A stretch of 64,000 nucleotides of DNA from CAYMUL01 sp964393605 (GCA_964393605.1 CAYMUL010000002.1:152946-216945); one strand, 5' to 3'; counted from the first letter of the stretch, positions 43,025 through 52,900 are shown. Numbers and translations are program-made. The notes: generated from the sequence alone by a model not told the origin.

Positions 43025-44563
43025 TCAATGATTCCAAAGTTCTCTATCTAAACTTCGATATTGAATGGCTTCGCTTAAATGGTTGGGAAGAATGTGTTGA
43101 GATTGCTCTAAATCGGCGATAGTTCTGCTAACTTTCAAAATTCTGTCGTACGCGCGAGCTGATAACCCCAGTTTTGTCATTGCCATTTTGAGCAGTTCGG
43201 TACCGGTTTCGTCAATCTGACAAAATTGCCGAATTTCTTTTGAGCCCATATCGGCATTCTTAAAAATCTTTTTATTGTTCTCAAATCTCTTCTGTTGAAT
43301 TTCCCGAGCTTTTATAACTCTATCTCTAATTATCTCGGAAGTTTCTCCTTTAGTATCGGAACTGAGATGCTTGAACTTGACGGCGGGTACCTCAATGTGA
43401 ATATCTACTCTATCTAAAAGAGGACCTGAAATTTTGCTCATGTATCGTTGAATCATTACAGAATTGCAAGTACATTCGCGAGTTGTATCGGTGTAAAAGC
43501 CACACGGGCATGGATTCATTGCCGCAGCAAGCATAAAATTCGCGGGAAATTGTAGTGTCATTTTTGCACGACTGACAGTTACATCTCCGTCTTCAAGTGG
43601 TTGACGCATAACTTCTAAAACATTCTTTTTGAATTCGGGAAGTTCATCCAGAAACAGAACGCCGTGATGTGCGAACGAAACTTCTCCCGGTTTCGGGAAT
43701 GAACCGCCTCCAATCAACGCGGCATCAGAAACTGTGTGGTGCGGGCTTCGGAATGGTCTTTCGGTAACAAGTTGGTTTTGTCGCGATAGAATCCCTGCAA
43801 CAGAATGAATTTTTGTTGTTTCCAACGCTTCTTCAATTGTCATTGGAGGAAGAATTGAAGGTAGACGTTTTGCGAGCATCGTTTTACCCGAACCCGGAGG
43901 TCCAATCATCAATATATTGTGTCCACCTGCGGCGGCTACTTCAAGCGCACGCTTCACATTTTCTTGCCCTTTAACTTCGGCAAAATCAAGGTGATATTTA
44001 TTAATCTTCGAAACTAATTCAGCGAGACTTTGCTTCACAGGTGTTTTTTCATTCGGAGTTTCGAGAAACTCTGCCACTTGAATCAAGTTATCAAAACCGT
44101 AGACATTAATTCCGTCGATTATTGATGCCTCTTCTATTGAATCATTTGGAAGTATGATATTTTTATAACCTTTATCGCGTGCCTCAACAGTTATGGGGAG
44201 CGCACCTTTAACGCTTCTCAAATTGCCATCGAGCGAAAGTTCACCGAGAATTATTGTTTCACTTAAAATATCAGATTTCAATTCTTCAAATGCGGCGAGC
44301 ATTCCGATTGCGATTGGAAGATCGAACGAGCTTCCTTCTTTTTTAATATCGGCGGGGGCAAGATTTACAGTAATTTTTTTGAGTGGATATTTGTAGCCGC
44401 TATTTTTTATCGCGGCAATAACACGTTCGCGGCTTTCGCGAATTGCACTATCGGGCAAGCCCACAATCGTCATCCCCGGCAGTTGTTTTTCGCAATGAAC
44501 TTCTACTTCAACAACGTAAGCATCAATCCCATAAGTAGCCGCAGAAAAAATTTTAGCAAACAT
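43025..44563 (-). CDS. YifB/ComM family Mg-chelatase-like AAA+ ATPase
   Basis: The 512-residue protein has an N-terminal Lon-like fold (IVGLPDSAIRESRERV, VNLAPADIKKEG), Walker A GPPGSGKTML at 221-230, Walker B LFLDELPEF and a C-terminal YifB domain with a Cys-rich insert (NPCPCGFYTD, ECTCN). In Vibrio and Haemophilus the ortholog ComM is a hexameric helicase that aids branch migration in natural transformation. It follows the LamG-like gene by 8 bases and faces away from nothing else; the role here is inferred from the family. Confidence 0.93.
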   Translation of the reverse strand: MFAKIFSAATYGIDAYVVEVEVHCEKQLPGMTIVGLPDSAIRESRERVIAAIKNSGYKYPLKKITVNLAPADIKKEGSSFDLPIAIGMLAAFEELKSDILSETIILGELSLDGNLRSVKGALPITVEARDKGYKNIILPNDSIEEASIIDGINVYGFDNLIQVAEFLETPNEKTPVKQSLAELVSKINKYHLDFAEVKGQENVKRALEVAAAGGHNILMIGPPGSGKTMLAKRLPSILPPMTIEEALETTKIHSVAGILSRQNQLVTERPFRSPHHTVSDAALIGGGSFPKPGEVSFAHHGVLFLDELPEFKKNVLEVMRQPLEDGDVTVSRAKMTLQFPANFMLAAAMNPCPCGFYTDTTRECTCNSVMIQRYMSKISGPLLDRVDIHIEVPAVKFKHLSSDTKGETSEIIRDRVIKAREIQQKRFENNKKIFKNADMGSKEIRQFCQIDETGTELLKMAMTKLGLSARAYDRILKVSRTIADLEQSQHILPNHLSEAIQYRSLDRELWNH

Positions 44564-44571
44564 TTTTCAAA

Positions 44572-46236
44572 TTATTTTGCGAGAATCATTTTTCTCGACT
44601 CGGATTGCACAGGAGTCTTCACCATGTAAAGATATAAACCGGATGGAAGTTCTGTTCCATCAAACTCGAAACTATGTTCCCCTTTCTTTAAGGTTCCTTT
44701 AAATAAATCGGCAATATGTCTACCGCTCAAGTTGTAAATAGTAATTTCAATTTCCGTTTCGCTGAGTATCAAAATTTTTATAGAAGTTTTCGGGTTGAAA
44801 GGATTTGGAAAGTTTTGTTTGATTTCAAAGTTTTCAACCACTCCTTGTCCAATTTTTAAACTTTGAGAATATGTAATTGAACCATCTTTATTTATCTGCT
44901 TCACTCTGAAATAAACGAATTTATTTTCGGGGATAAATTCGGAAAGGAAAGAAAACTCTTCTTGTTCGGAAGATTCGGCGATTGGAGTTGAATAAATTTC
45001 TTTGAAATCTTCTCCGTCAATAGATCGTTCAACAATGTACTTTTCGGATTGCGAAAAATCTCCACCACTCCATTTAATCAAATAACCGGAAGCAGTCTGT
45101 TGAACAAGAATTTCCGGTGCTTGTGCGAATATTGGCGCATCGGAACGCATCAAATTCAGGTTTTCAAAATTGAAAGAAGCGGCTCGATCAATCGTAAATT
45201 CATCCTGGTCTTCAAATTGCATTGTTCGCAAAAGCGAGGAAGAATCTTCTTTAACATGCGCGAAATTTCTCTGCAAGTACACAAAATCAGGTTCGTTTTT
45301 TAGTTCCCAAATTTTCAAATTCTCGACATTAGATTTTGTTTTCTCTTTTTCATTAAAGAAAGAGAACAATAGTTTTTTTACCGATGTCAGATTATGTAAC
45401 GAAGTTATGGCAACCAAATGATTATCGACAAAAATTTCTATCCGGTTATTCTTAAAATTAAGAACAGTCATAAAATGATACCAGGTTTTAGAACCAATAT
45501 ACTTAGATTCATAATAACCGATTTCAACATCATTCGAAATAAGCAAGTGCTTGAACTCAGAAATTGAAAATAGAATTAGTGTATCGTACTTAACCTGATC
45601 AATAATATTAAAGAAGGAAAAATCTTTGCCTTCAAATTTCAGCCAGCTTTCTATCATCAGTTTTTCAGATTCTTGATTCAACGAAAAATTGAAATAAGAA
45701 GAATTTCTTAGTAGAAGATTTCTTCCCGCTTTCGCTTCGGGTTGATAAAATCTAATTTCCGATTTATGAAAATTTGATTCCCCTTCTTCAATTTTTGGAA
45801 AGTGATTTAACAACGTGTCTTTCGAAAATACTTTGAAGCGGGAATTGATTAATACACCAGTCGAGTTATTTGCTGTTAATCTTATTATTATTTGAAAAGA
45901 TTCGCCGGACTTCAAACCCAATTCTTTTGGTTTGAATGAAGATTTGAAAACAGAATTAAATCTGTTTTCATCGTAAGTTTGTTTGAAAGAAATTTTTTCT
46001 GTTTTTGAAGGAGAAACTAACTCGCATCTGCCGAATGGAAGCGGTTGAGTTAAGGAGAGTGAAATTTCATATTGAAGATTGGAATCAGTTTCAACTTTGT
46101 GGAGAAACACCAACTCGAATTGATTTCCGTTTTGCACGAATGTCGGAGTGTGCAGTGTAATTTTCCCTCCGCCAATTATCGGCATCGGGAGAATTAGAAA
46201 AGCAAAAAATATGGTTTTTAGAAAAGTTAGTTTCAT
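44572..46236 (-). CDS. Secreted LamG-like protein with type IX sorting domain
   Basis: The 554-residue protein has a signal peptide (residues 1-22). A central region of about residues 160-320 reads like a concanavalin/LamG domain (KLMIESWLKFEG, TWYHFMTVLNFKNNRIEIFV), and a fibronectin-like stretch follows (YLIKWSGGDFSQSEKYIVER). The C-terminal sorting domain (about 470-554) has NFPNPFNPKTSI and GLYLYMVKT. Export across the outer membrane by the type IX system is expected, with cell-surface attachment. Ligand unknown. It follows nuoI by 41 bases and precedes yifB by 8, so it may be co-transcribed with unrelated genes. Confidence 0.82.
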   Translation of the reverse strand: MKLTFLKTIFFAFLILPMPIIGGGKITLHTPTFVQNGNQFELVFLHKVETDSNLQYEISLSLTQPLPFGRCELVSPSKTEKISFKQTYDENRFNSVFKSSFKPKELGLKSGESFQIIIRLTANNSTGVLINSRFKVFSKDTLLNHFPKIEEGESNFHKSEIRFYQPEAKAGRNLLLRNSSYFNFSLNQESEKLMIESWLKFEGKDFSFFNIIDQVKYDTLILFSISEFKHLLISNDVEIGYYESKYIGSKTWYHFMTVLNFKNNRIEIFVDNHLVAITSLHNLTSVKKLLFSFFNEKEKTKSNVENLKIWELKNEPDFVYLQRNFAHVKEDSSSLLRTMQFEDQDEFTIDRAASFNFENLNLMRSDAPIFAQAPEILVQQTASGYLIKWSGGDFSQSEKYIVERSIDGEDFKEIYSTPIAESSEQEEFSFLSEFIPENKFVYFRVKQINKDGSITYSQSLKIGQGVVENFEIKQNFPNPFNPKTSIKILILSETEIEITIYNLSGRHIADLFKGTLKKGEHSFEFDGTELPSGLYLYMVKTPVQSESRKMILAK

Positions 46237-46277
46237 GTCAATCGGAACTTAAAAAAATTCTGCCAATCAACCAACAA

Positions 46278-46772
46278 TCATTTAAACTCTCTTAAAAAAT
46301 TTATTCTGTCCTGAACCGAAGAAACCGGCACAAGTAATTTATCTTTTCCGTAAATGGCATCTTCCCTATTGGTAAAAGCGAGTTCATAATCTTTACTCAT
46401 TATAATTGCTTCTTCGGGGCAAACTTCTTCGCAGAAACCACAGAAGATGCATCGCAGCATATTGATTTCAAATTTTTCGGGATAGCGTTCTTTTTCTTTA
46501 TCTGTTTCGTTCGCCTGAACTTCGATAGCGATTGCAGGGCAAACTCGCGAACACAATCCACAGGCAACGCATCTTTCAACACCGTTTTCTTCTTGCACAA
46601 GAACCGGTCTGCCGCGGTAGGATGACGGCGGAATAAATTTCACTTCAGGATATTCCATTGTGAAAGATGGTTTAAACATATTTTTCAAAGTGATTGACAA
46701 CCCCTTAATTATTTCGGGGATGTACATCTTTTGAAGGAGCGTCAAATCTTTAAATCGTTTTTTTTCAGCCAT
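46278..46772 (-). CDS. nuoI: NADH-quinone oxidoreductase subunit I
   Basis: The 164-residue peripheral-arm subunit carries the two 4Fe-4S clusters N6a and N6b, with ligands in CVACGLCSRVCP and CIFCGFCEEVCP. The N-terminal helix (LQKMYIPEIIKGLSITLKNM) lies on the membrane. It follows nuoH by 7 bases in the order nuoG-nuoH-nuoI. Confidence 0.97.
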   Translation of the reverse strand: MAEKKRFKDLTLLQKMYIPEIIKGLSITLKNMFKPSFTMEYPEVKFIPPSSYRGRPVLVQEENGVERCVACGLCSRVCPAIAIEVQANETDKEKERYPEKFEINMLRCIFCGFCEEVCPEEAIIMSKDYELAFTNREDAIYGKDKLLVPVSSVQDRINFLREFK

Positions 46773-46779
46773 AAAATTC

Positions 46780-47814
46780 CTAACTCAAAAACATAACCAA
46801 TATTGCCGCCCACACTAAATTAAGCAGTGAAAGCGGAAACATTACTTTCCATCCGAGATTCATTAATTGATCATATCTGAATCTTGGCAAACTCCATCTT
46901 ACCCAAATAATAAAAAATAATATTGCACCCATCTTTACACAAAAGACAGCAATTTGAACTAACGGTAAAACTGTTGCCGAAAGTCCGAGAGAATTAATAT
47001 CAACAAATGGAATGTTCCATCCGCCTAAGTAAAGAACGATAATCATTGCGCTCGCAATAATCATGTTCGCATATTCCGCGAGGAAGAATGCCGCGAACTT
47101 CATACTACTGTATTCAGTATGATAACCGCCGACGAGTTCGGGTTCCGCTTCGGGAAGATCGAATGGAAGACGATTCGTTTCTGCAAATGCGGAGACTACA
47201 AATGTTATGAATCCAATCGGTTGAACAAAAGCATTCCACATCCACGCGCCTTGTGCATTTATAATATCCATCGGTCGTAATGATTCTGCAAAAAGTAAAA
47301 CTCCTGCAATTGAAAAACCCATCGAGATTTCGTAAGAGATCATCTGCGCGGAAGAACGAATTCCGCCAAGCAAAGAATACTTACTGCCCGAAGACCAACC
47401 GCTAAGAGTTATTGCATATACACCAACCGAAGTTAGAGCCAACACATAAAGTACACCAATATTCACATCGGCAACAACCAACGGAATATCATATCCGAAA
47501 AGTTGAATCGATGTTCCAATCGGGATTACAGCAAATGTTGTGAAAGCAATTATCAATGCCAGCATCGGTGCTAACCTGAAAATAAATTTGTGCGCGGCTT
47601 TCGGTTCGATATCTTCTTTCAACAATAATTTTAATACATCGGCAAAAGGTTGAAGCAGACCTGCCGGACCAACACGATTGGGACCAATTCTGTTTTGTGT
47701 CCACGCGGCAATCTTTCTTTCAAAATAAACGAGATAAGAAACGGTAATTAAAATAACATGTGCAATTATGATTACTTGTATGAGTTTAATTATTATCAGT
47801 TCAAAAATTCCCAT
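46780..47814 (-). CDS. nuoH: NADH-quinone oxidoreductase subunit H
   Basis: The 344-residue membrane subunit has about eight or nine helices and forms the quinone-binding chamber with NuoB/D. Signature blocks are FERKIAAWTQNRIGPNRVG, SYEISMGFSI and ETNRLPFDLPEAEPELVGGY. It is separated from nuoG by 3 bases. Confidence 0.98.
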   Translation of the reverse strand: MGIFELIIIKLIQVIIIAHVILITVSYLVYFERKIAAWTQNRIGPNRVGPAGLLQPFADVLKLLLKEDIEPKAAHKFIFRLAPMLALIIAFTTFAVIPIGTSIQLFGYDIPLVVADVNIGVLYVLALTSVGVYAITLSGWSSGSKYSLLGGIRSSAQMISYEISMGFSIAGVLLFAESLRPMDIINAQGAWMWNAFVQPIGFITFVVSAFAETNRLPFDLPEAEPELVGGYHTEYSSMKFAAFFLAEYANMIIASAMIIVLYLGGWNIPFVDINSLGLSATVLPLVQIAVFCVKMGAILFFIIWVRWSLPRFRYDQLMNLGWKVMFPLSLLNLVWAAILVMFLS

Positions 47815-47817
47815 CTC

Positions 47818-49497
47818 TTATCCCTTCACCGAAATTTTTTCTTTAACCAAAGATAACAGAACTCCGCTTTCGCCAATATTTTCATAATTAAGATTGTTGA
47901 ACGGAGAAATATTTTTTACAATATCGTTGAAGACATCTTCAGCAGTTTGATACTTCCATTTTTGTCCGAACAAATTTGCGAGTCCATTAATAATTTTGAA
48001 CGAAGCGCGAGCATCTCGTTTATTAACTTTTCCCCATCGATCGAAATCGGTACCGAATTTATCAAGCCTGCTGACAGCCAGCCCGTCAAGGCTTCTATCA
48101 ATTTCAAGTGTAGTAACGGCGGGACGAATTCGCTGCACCATTCCCTGGAAATTCACCCACGTTCCATTCTTCTCCGCATAAGTTGCGGCGGGAAAAACAA
48201 TTTCAGAATACTTCGATGTTTGGTTGAAATTTGTTGCGTGCGATATTATTAAATTTAAGTTAGGAATTAACGATTCAAATTCCGGATCGAGTGCAATTAA
48301 ATCATCTTCCAAAATATAAAGTGCTTTAATTTTGTGAGACTTGATTAGATTTTTCAGTTTTGTCAAGTCGCCATCAGATTTTTTAAATCCTACTAATTCC
48401 GCGCCGAGTTGGTTCGGAGTTATATCTTCACGAATTAATATTTCATCGCCGCTGCCGGCAACAAACTTATCTGTAATAAAAATATTTTTCGAGTTGAAAA
48501 TTGTTTTCGCAAATTTTTGGAAAACGTAATTATCTTCACAAGTTGCAAAGGGTGAGCCGACAAAAGCGATTTCATCTTTGTTTAAATTTTTCAAATCGGA
48601 AAGTGCAACTGCAAAAGCTTCATCCCAATCTACTTTTTTCAATTCTCCGTCTCTGCGTAAATGAGGACCATTAACTCTATCATTTGCATTGATATGATTG
48701 AAAGTATTTAATCTTCCATGATCGCACATCCAATAAGAATTTACATCTGCATTGAAGCGAGGAGTCAATCTTAAAATTTCTCCGCTGCGAACCCACATAT
48801 CAATATTGCATCCGCGAGCGCAACCTGTACAAATTGTTTTCGTCGCAGACATATCCCAAACTCTCGCACGGAATCTGAAATCTCTATTCGTCAATGCACC
48901 AACAGGACAAATATCTGTAACGTTTAGAGAGTAAGGATTATCAAGTTGTTTGCCGGGGAAAGTAACTATTGTAACTCTATCACCGCGCTTAACAAAAGTA
49001 AGTTGATTTTCTCCGGCAACTTCGTCGCAAAATCTTATACAACGAGAACATGAAATACATCTATCTCCATCGAACATAACGTGAGGACCGAGTTCAACAC
49101 GTTTATCTTTATGAACTTTTTCTTCGACGAATCTACTTTCGCCAACGCCGTGTTGATAAGCGTAATCTTGCAATTTACATTCGCCGGCTTCATCGCAAAT
49201 CGGGCAATCGAGCGGATGATTAATTAATATAAATTCCATGACGGCATTACGAGCGGCAAGTGCTTTCGGCGAAGCTGAATGAACCACCATTCCTTCCGAT
49301 GCAATAGTGGAACAAGCGATTGCAAGCTTCGGAACTTTTTCAATTTCTACTAAACAAACGCGGCAGTTTCCCGAAATTGAAAGTGAAGGATGCCAGCAGA
49401 AATGAGGAATCGTTATTCCCTTTTCTTTTGCGGCTTCAATTATTGTTTGCCCGTGGTTGAATTCAATTTCTTTTCCGTCTAAAATAAATTTTGGCAT
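47818..49497 (-). CDS. nuoG: NADH-quinone oxidoreductase subunit G
   Basis: The 559-residue subunit carries the 2Fe-2S site (Cys34, Cys45, Cys48, Cys62), the His-ligated 4Fe-4S site (HPLDCPICDEAGEC), a second 4Fe-4S site (CISCSRCIRFC) and an additional CTGCARGCN...CDHGR cluster in the molybdopterin-like domain, which is shortened and lacks cofactor residues. This is shorter than E. coli NuoG (about 900) but within the range for short forms. NuoE and NuoF are not upstream; an M16 peptidase gene is there instead. Confidence 0.95.
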   Translation of the reverse strand: MPKFILDGKEIEFNHGQTIIEAAKEKGITIPHFCWHPSLSISGNCRVCLVEIEKVPKLAIACSTIASEGMVVHSASPKALAARNAVMEFILINHPLDCPICDEAGECKLQDYAYQHGVGESRFVEEKVHKDKRVELGPHVMFDGDRCISCSRCIRFCDEVAGENQLTFVKRGDRVTIVTFPGKQLDNPYSLNVTDICPVGALTNRDFRFRARVWDMSATKTICTGCARGCNIDMWVRSGEILRLTPRFNADVNSYWMCDHGRLNTFNHINANDRVNGPHLRRDGELKKVDWDEAFAVALSDLKNLNKDEIAFVGSPFATCEDNYVFQKFAKTIFNSKNIFITDKFVAGSGDEILIREDITPNQLGAELVGFKKSDGDLTKLKNLIKSHKIKALYILEDDLIALDPEFESLIPNLNLIISHATNFNQTSKYSEIVFPAATYAEKNGTWVNFQGMVQRIRPAVTTLEIDRSLDGLAVSRLDKFGTDFDRWGKVNKRDARASFKIINGLANLFGQKWKYQTAEDVFNDIVKNISPFNNLNYENIGESGVLLSLVKEKISVKG

Positions 49498-49506
49498 ATA
49501 AACTTT

Positions 49507-50757
49507 CTAAGCGGCTTTAATATTATCAGATTTTAATGAACGCACAAAAATTTTCGTATAACGATTTTGATTGAACAGTTCTTTTGAAGTGAGATGGATT
49601 TGATCGATTGATACGTTTTCAATCTTTGCAACAATTTCTTCAATCGGAATTACTCTACCGAAATAGAGAAAGGAATTCGCCATTCGAATCATTCGGTTAG
49701 TAGTGTTTTCCAATCCGAGTAAAATGTTTCCTTTGATGTATTCTTTAACTCTCTTTAATTCTCTCTGAGAAATTGGATTTGAATTGAACTTAACAAATTC
49801 TTTTTCGATAACAGAGAGTACACGCGGCAAATATTTTTCGTTTGTAGAGAAATAAATTCCGAATGCCGATGTGTCGTAATATGAATTGATGAAACTCGAA
49901 ATTTGGTAAGTCAGCCCGAGTTTTTCTCTCACGGATTGATAAAGCCTCGAACTGCTACCATCGCCAAGCAGCGCGGAAATTAAGGAAACGATAATTCGGT
50001 TTTCGTTGTTGTATCCGTAAGTTGTCCTTCCGATGATACAATGTGTTTGCTGAATTTCTTTTACAATTGTTTCTTCGGAAGTTTTTACGTTCTCGGTAAA
50101 TTTTCTTTTCTTGTTTGAATTCGAATATTTATTCTTTAAATATTTTTCTGTGAGAGAAATAATTTTTTCATGCTCAACCAAACCGGATGCAACAACTACA
50201 AGCTGATTCTCCGTATAATTTTTTTTGTGATAACTTTTTAACTCGTCGGAGTTGAACGATTCCAAATTTTTTATCGAGCCGAGAATCGGGTAACTGAGAT
50301 TGTTTCCTTTAAATATTTTTTCTTCAAATTTATCAAAGATTAATTCTTCGGGATTATCTTCAACGTCGAGCAATTCATCTTTAACGACGCCCGACTCCTT
50401 TTTAATATCTTTTTCTCTGAAGAGCGGATTCTCAACCATATCTGCAAGTACTTCAAAAGTTCTTCCGAAATTTTCCGAAAGACCGCGCGAATAAAAACAG
50501 GTATGCTCTTTGGAAGTGAACGCATTCAAGTAACCGCCGTAAGATTCTATCGCTTCAGAAATTTGCCGCGAAGATCTTTTTTCCGTTCCTTTAAAAACCA
50601 TATGTTCGATGAAGTGTGAAATTCCGTTGTTCTGAAGATTTTCATCTCTTGCGCCAACGGGAAACCAGAAGCCGAGAGAAAAGGATTTTACATACGGAAC
50701 CGTTTCGGAAATTATTGTTATTCCGTTTGAAAGCGATGTAATTTTTATATTATTCAA
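49507..50757 (-). CDS. M16-family zinc peptidase
   Basis: The inverted zinc motif HFIEH (His48, Glu51, His52 from the chosen start) is present in GISHFIEHMVFKG, with KDELLDVEDNPEEL downstream supplying the third ligand. About 416 residues is the normal length for a single-chain bacterial pitrilysin-like peptidase (PqqL or mitochondrial-processing-peptidase-like). The open frame extends to a TTG at 50814, but the first conserved residues begin after the TTG at 50757 (NNIKITSLSNG), so I place the start there; no ATG is available. It ends 9 bases before nuoG. Substrate unknown; a role in degrading or maturing peptides is typical. Confidence 0.9.
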   Translation of the reverse strand: MNNIKITSLSNGITIISETVPYVKSFSLGFWFPVGARDENLQNNGISHFIEHMVFKGTEKRSSRQISEAIESYGGYLNAFTSKEHTCFYSRGLSENFGRTFEVLADMVENPLFREKDIKKESGVVKDELLDVEDNPEELIFDKFEEKIFKGNNLSYPILGSIKNLESFNSDELKSYHKKNYTENQLVVVASGLVEHEKIISLTEKYLKNKYSNSNKKRKFTENVKTSEETIVKEIQQTHCIIGRTTYGYNNENRIIVSLISALLGDGSSSRLYQSVREKLGLTYQISSFINSYYDTSAFGIYFSTNEKYLPRVLSVIEKEFVKFNSNPISQRELKRVKEYIKGNILLGLENTTNRMIRMANSFLYFGRVIPIEEIVAKIENVSIDQIHLTSKELFNQNRYTKIFVRSLKSDNIKAA

Positions 50758-50901
50758 ATGGGATTTTTTTTGTAAAAATTTTCGGCACAAATATAGAGAA
50801 CGAACCTCTGCCAATCAAGGAAACTCTATTACCGAATTGATGTAGAAAAATTTTTATACGTGAAAAAACTATCGAATCACTCAACGATATACGTAGAAAA
50901 A

Positions 50902-51150
50902 TTATTCAAACACTTCTTTCATCCTTGCAAAAATTTTTTGCTTCTCCTCTTCCGAAAAATCATTCGAATAAAAACGCTCGAATAATCTTTTTTGAATTTC
51001 GAATTTGGAAAGTCCTTCGGGAAATGATGCGAGTGCCATTTGTCTTGCCGCTTCGAACATCCCCGCAGCCATACGCATCCGCTCCTCGCCGGAACGCTTC
51101 ATCATCATATCGAAATAAATTTTTTCTATTTCGGGTGAAGTGTCTTTCAT
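50902..51150 (-). CDS. 82-residue protein paired with a nucleotidyltransferase
   Basis: The protein begins MKDTSPEIEKIYFDMMMKR and continues SGEERMRMAAGMFEAAR; it is helical and rich in Met, Glu and Arg. I do not recognise a named family. Its ATG overlaps the TGA of the upstream nucleotidyltransferase gene (ATGA), so the two are translationally coupled. Small helical partners beside MNT/AbiEii-like nucleotidyltransferases often form two-component toxin-antitoxin or regulatory modules; that reading is inference only. Confidence 0.7.
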   Translation of the reverse strand: MKDTSPEIEKIYFDMMMKRSGEERMRMAAGMFEAARQMALASFPEGLSKFEIQKRLFERFYSNDFSEEEKQKIFARMKEVFE

Positions 51151-51686
51151 ATTAACTTCTCATAAATTTCAAACAAATTTAACTTCTTTAACCAATATAA
51201 AAGATAGTCGGTGTCGTATCCTGATTTCAACAAATTTTTTACATCACGCTTCTGTAAATCCGAGTCGGAAATATTTATCCACTCAATCTTTGAGATAATT
51301 AAATCTTCCTTTGAAGCGATCCATGATTCAAAATTACCGAATGAAATTTTTTTTCTCCGCTCAAATTCGGTTAGTCTAAATTCTGAATTTTTTCTTACGA
51401 TGAAATCAACTTTAACGTTGCTTTGTAGATGTATGATATTGAATACGAAAAGTGTTTTGACAGCGTCGGTAACTGCTTCTTCAGCGAGATAATAATCTTT
51501 TGCGAATTCGTCGCAGAAATTTTTTATTGCACCTTGAGAGATATTAACAACGATATCCAAATCTCTAGTCATCCTCGGTTCGGTATAGTGACTCATTGCT
51601 AATGAGCCTGTCAACATAAATGAAAGTTTTAGTCTCTCAAGTTTACTTGAGACATCTTTGAGGATATCAAATTCGTTTAGCAACAT
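51147..51686 (-). CDS. Nucleotidyltransferase-fold protein (MNT/AbiEii-like)
   Basis: The 179-residue protein has the polymerase-beta-type nucleotidyltransferase core: GSLAMSHY (Gly27, Ser28), RDLDIVV (Asp42, Asp44) and VKVDFIV (Asp94), which is the metal-binding triad. The C-terminal helical part (KEDLIISKIEWI, DVKNLLKSGYDT) is like that of AbiEii/DUF6036-type proteins. Some relatives transfer nucleotides to tRNA or to partner proteins as part of toxin-antitoxin modules. It follows the aminotransferase by 17 bases and is coupled to the 82-residue gene. Confidence 0.8.
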   Translation of the reverse strand: MLLNEFDILKDVSSKLERLKLSFMLTGSLAMSHYTEPRMTRDLDIVVNISQGAIKNFCDEFAKDYYLAEEAVTDAVKTLFVFNIIHLQSNVKVDFIVRKNSEFRLTEFERRKKISFGNFESWIASKEDLIISKIEWINISDSDLQKRDVKNLLKSGYDTDYLLYWLKKLNLFEIYEKLI

Positions 51687-51703
51687 CAGTCAATAAAATT
51701 CAT

Positions 51704-52900
51704 CTATTTCGTGAACCGATGAAAATATTCTTCAATATTTTTATAAGCTCTGGAAAGAATTTCTTCATTCGGTAAAAATACAACTCTGAAATGCTGCGTG
51801 CCTGGAACTTGCCCGAATCCGCTTCCGGGAACAACTACCACTCCTGTTTCGCGAATTAATCCTGCGACAAATTCGCCGTCCGGTTTATCCATGTGCAAAC
51901 GCGGAAAAGCGTAAAATGCACCATCGGGTTTTACACAAGAAATTCCTTCGAATGAATTCAACATCTCTACAGTTAAATCTCTTCTCCGTTTTAATTTTGA
52001 AAGTGCTTCGGTTAAATGAGTGTGATCGCCTTCGAGCGCATGCTTAATGCAATATTGTTCGGGGTGATTTGCAGAAAGACGTGAGCGCAATATTCTGTTA
52101 ATCGCATCAAGATAGTCTGACATAATTTCTTTCTGCCCGCTAACAATTCCCCAACCGATGCGAAAACCCGGCGCGAGATAATTTTTTGAAAGCCCGCCAA
52201 AAGTAATGCAAGAAACATCTTTGTTCAGCGATGCAATCGAGATATGTTTTTTATCATCGATAATCAACTTGTCGTAAATTTCATCTGCAAAAATTACGAG
52301 GTTGTGTTGGAGTGCCAATTCAATCAGCGCGCGCAAAGTTTCTTCCGAACAAAGTGAGCCTGTCGGATTGTTCGGATTGATAATCACGATAGCTTTAGTC
52401 TTTTCATTTATTTTAGATTTAATGTCTTCAATATCGGGTTGCCAGCCGTTTGCTTCATTTAAGTAGTAAGGATTTTCATACGCGGCAAGCTTGCTTTGAA
52501 TGGCGGTGTAGAGCGGATAACCGGGAGTCGGTGTCAAAACATTCTCACCTTCATTTACGAGTGCGGTTAAACAAATTTCAATTGCTTCGCTCGCGCCGTG
52601 AGTGATGAACAAATCCAGAATGTTATTTATTCCCTTGCGATGCGCTTCCCGTTCAATTGCATCAAGTGCTTCTTTAATTCCCGATGAAGGCGAGTAGCCG
52701 CACTTGTTATCCATCATTGCTTTGTAGGTTGCATCAATCATGTGTTGCGGAGTTCTGAAATCATAAATATTCGGATCGCCGATATTTAAGTAAAGCATTT
52801 CTTTACCGGTTTTCTTTACTTCGTCGGCGAGAACAACAATATCTCTAATTGCGTAAGTTATGTTTTTTGTTCGATGTGCTGGTTTAAGTAACATTTTCAA
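51704..52900 (-). CDS. Class I/II PLP aminotransferase (alanine aminotransferase-like)
   Basis: The 398-residue protein has the fold-type I sequence: YLNIGDPNIYDF, GYSPSSGIKEAL, INPNNPTGSLCSEE, FADEIYDKLI, the PLP-lysine block GGLSKNYLAPGFRIGW, and a C-terminal Arg-containing block HFRVVFLPNEE. It is closest in feel to AlaA/AlaC-type enzymes that move amino groups between pyruvate and glutamate. Substrate assignment is by motif only. It is followed by the nucleotidyltransferase pair. Confidence 0.88.
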   Translation of the reverse strand: MKMLLKPAHRTKNITYAIRDIVVLADEVKKTGKEMLYLNIGDPNIYDFRTPQHMIDATYKAMMDNKCGYSPSSGIKEALDAIEREAHRKGINNILDLFITHGASEAIEICLTALVNEGENVLTPTPGYPLYTAIQSKLAAYENPYYLNEANGWQPDIEDIKSKINEKTKAIVIINPNNPTGSLCSEETLRALIELALQHNLVIFADEIYDKLIIDDKKHISIASLNKDVSCITFGGLSKNYLAPGFRIGWGIVSGQKEIMSDYLDAINRILRSRLSANHPEQYCIKHALEGDHTHLTEALSKLKRRRDLTVEMLNSFEGISCVKPDGAFYAFPRLHMDKPDGEFVAGLIRETGVVVVPGSGFGQVPGTQHFRVVFLPNEEILSRAYKNIEEYFHRFTK

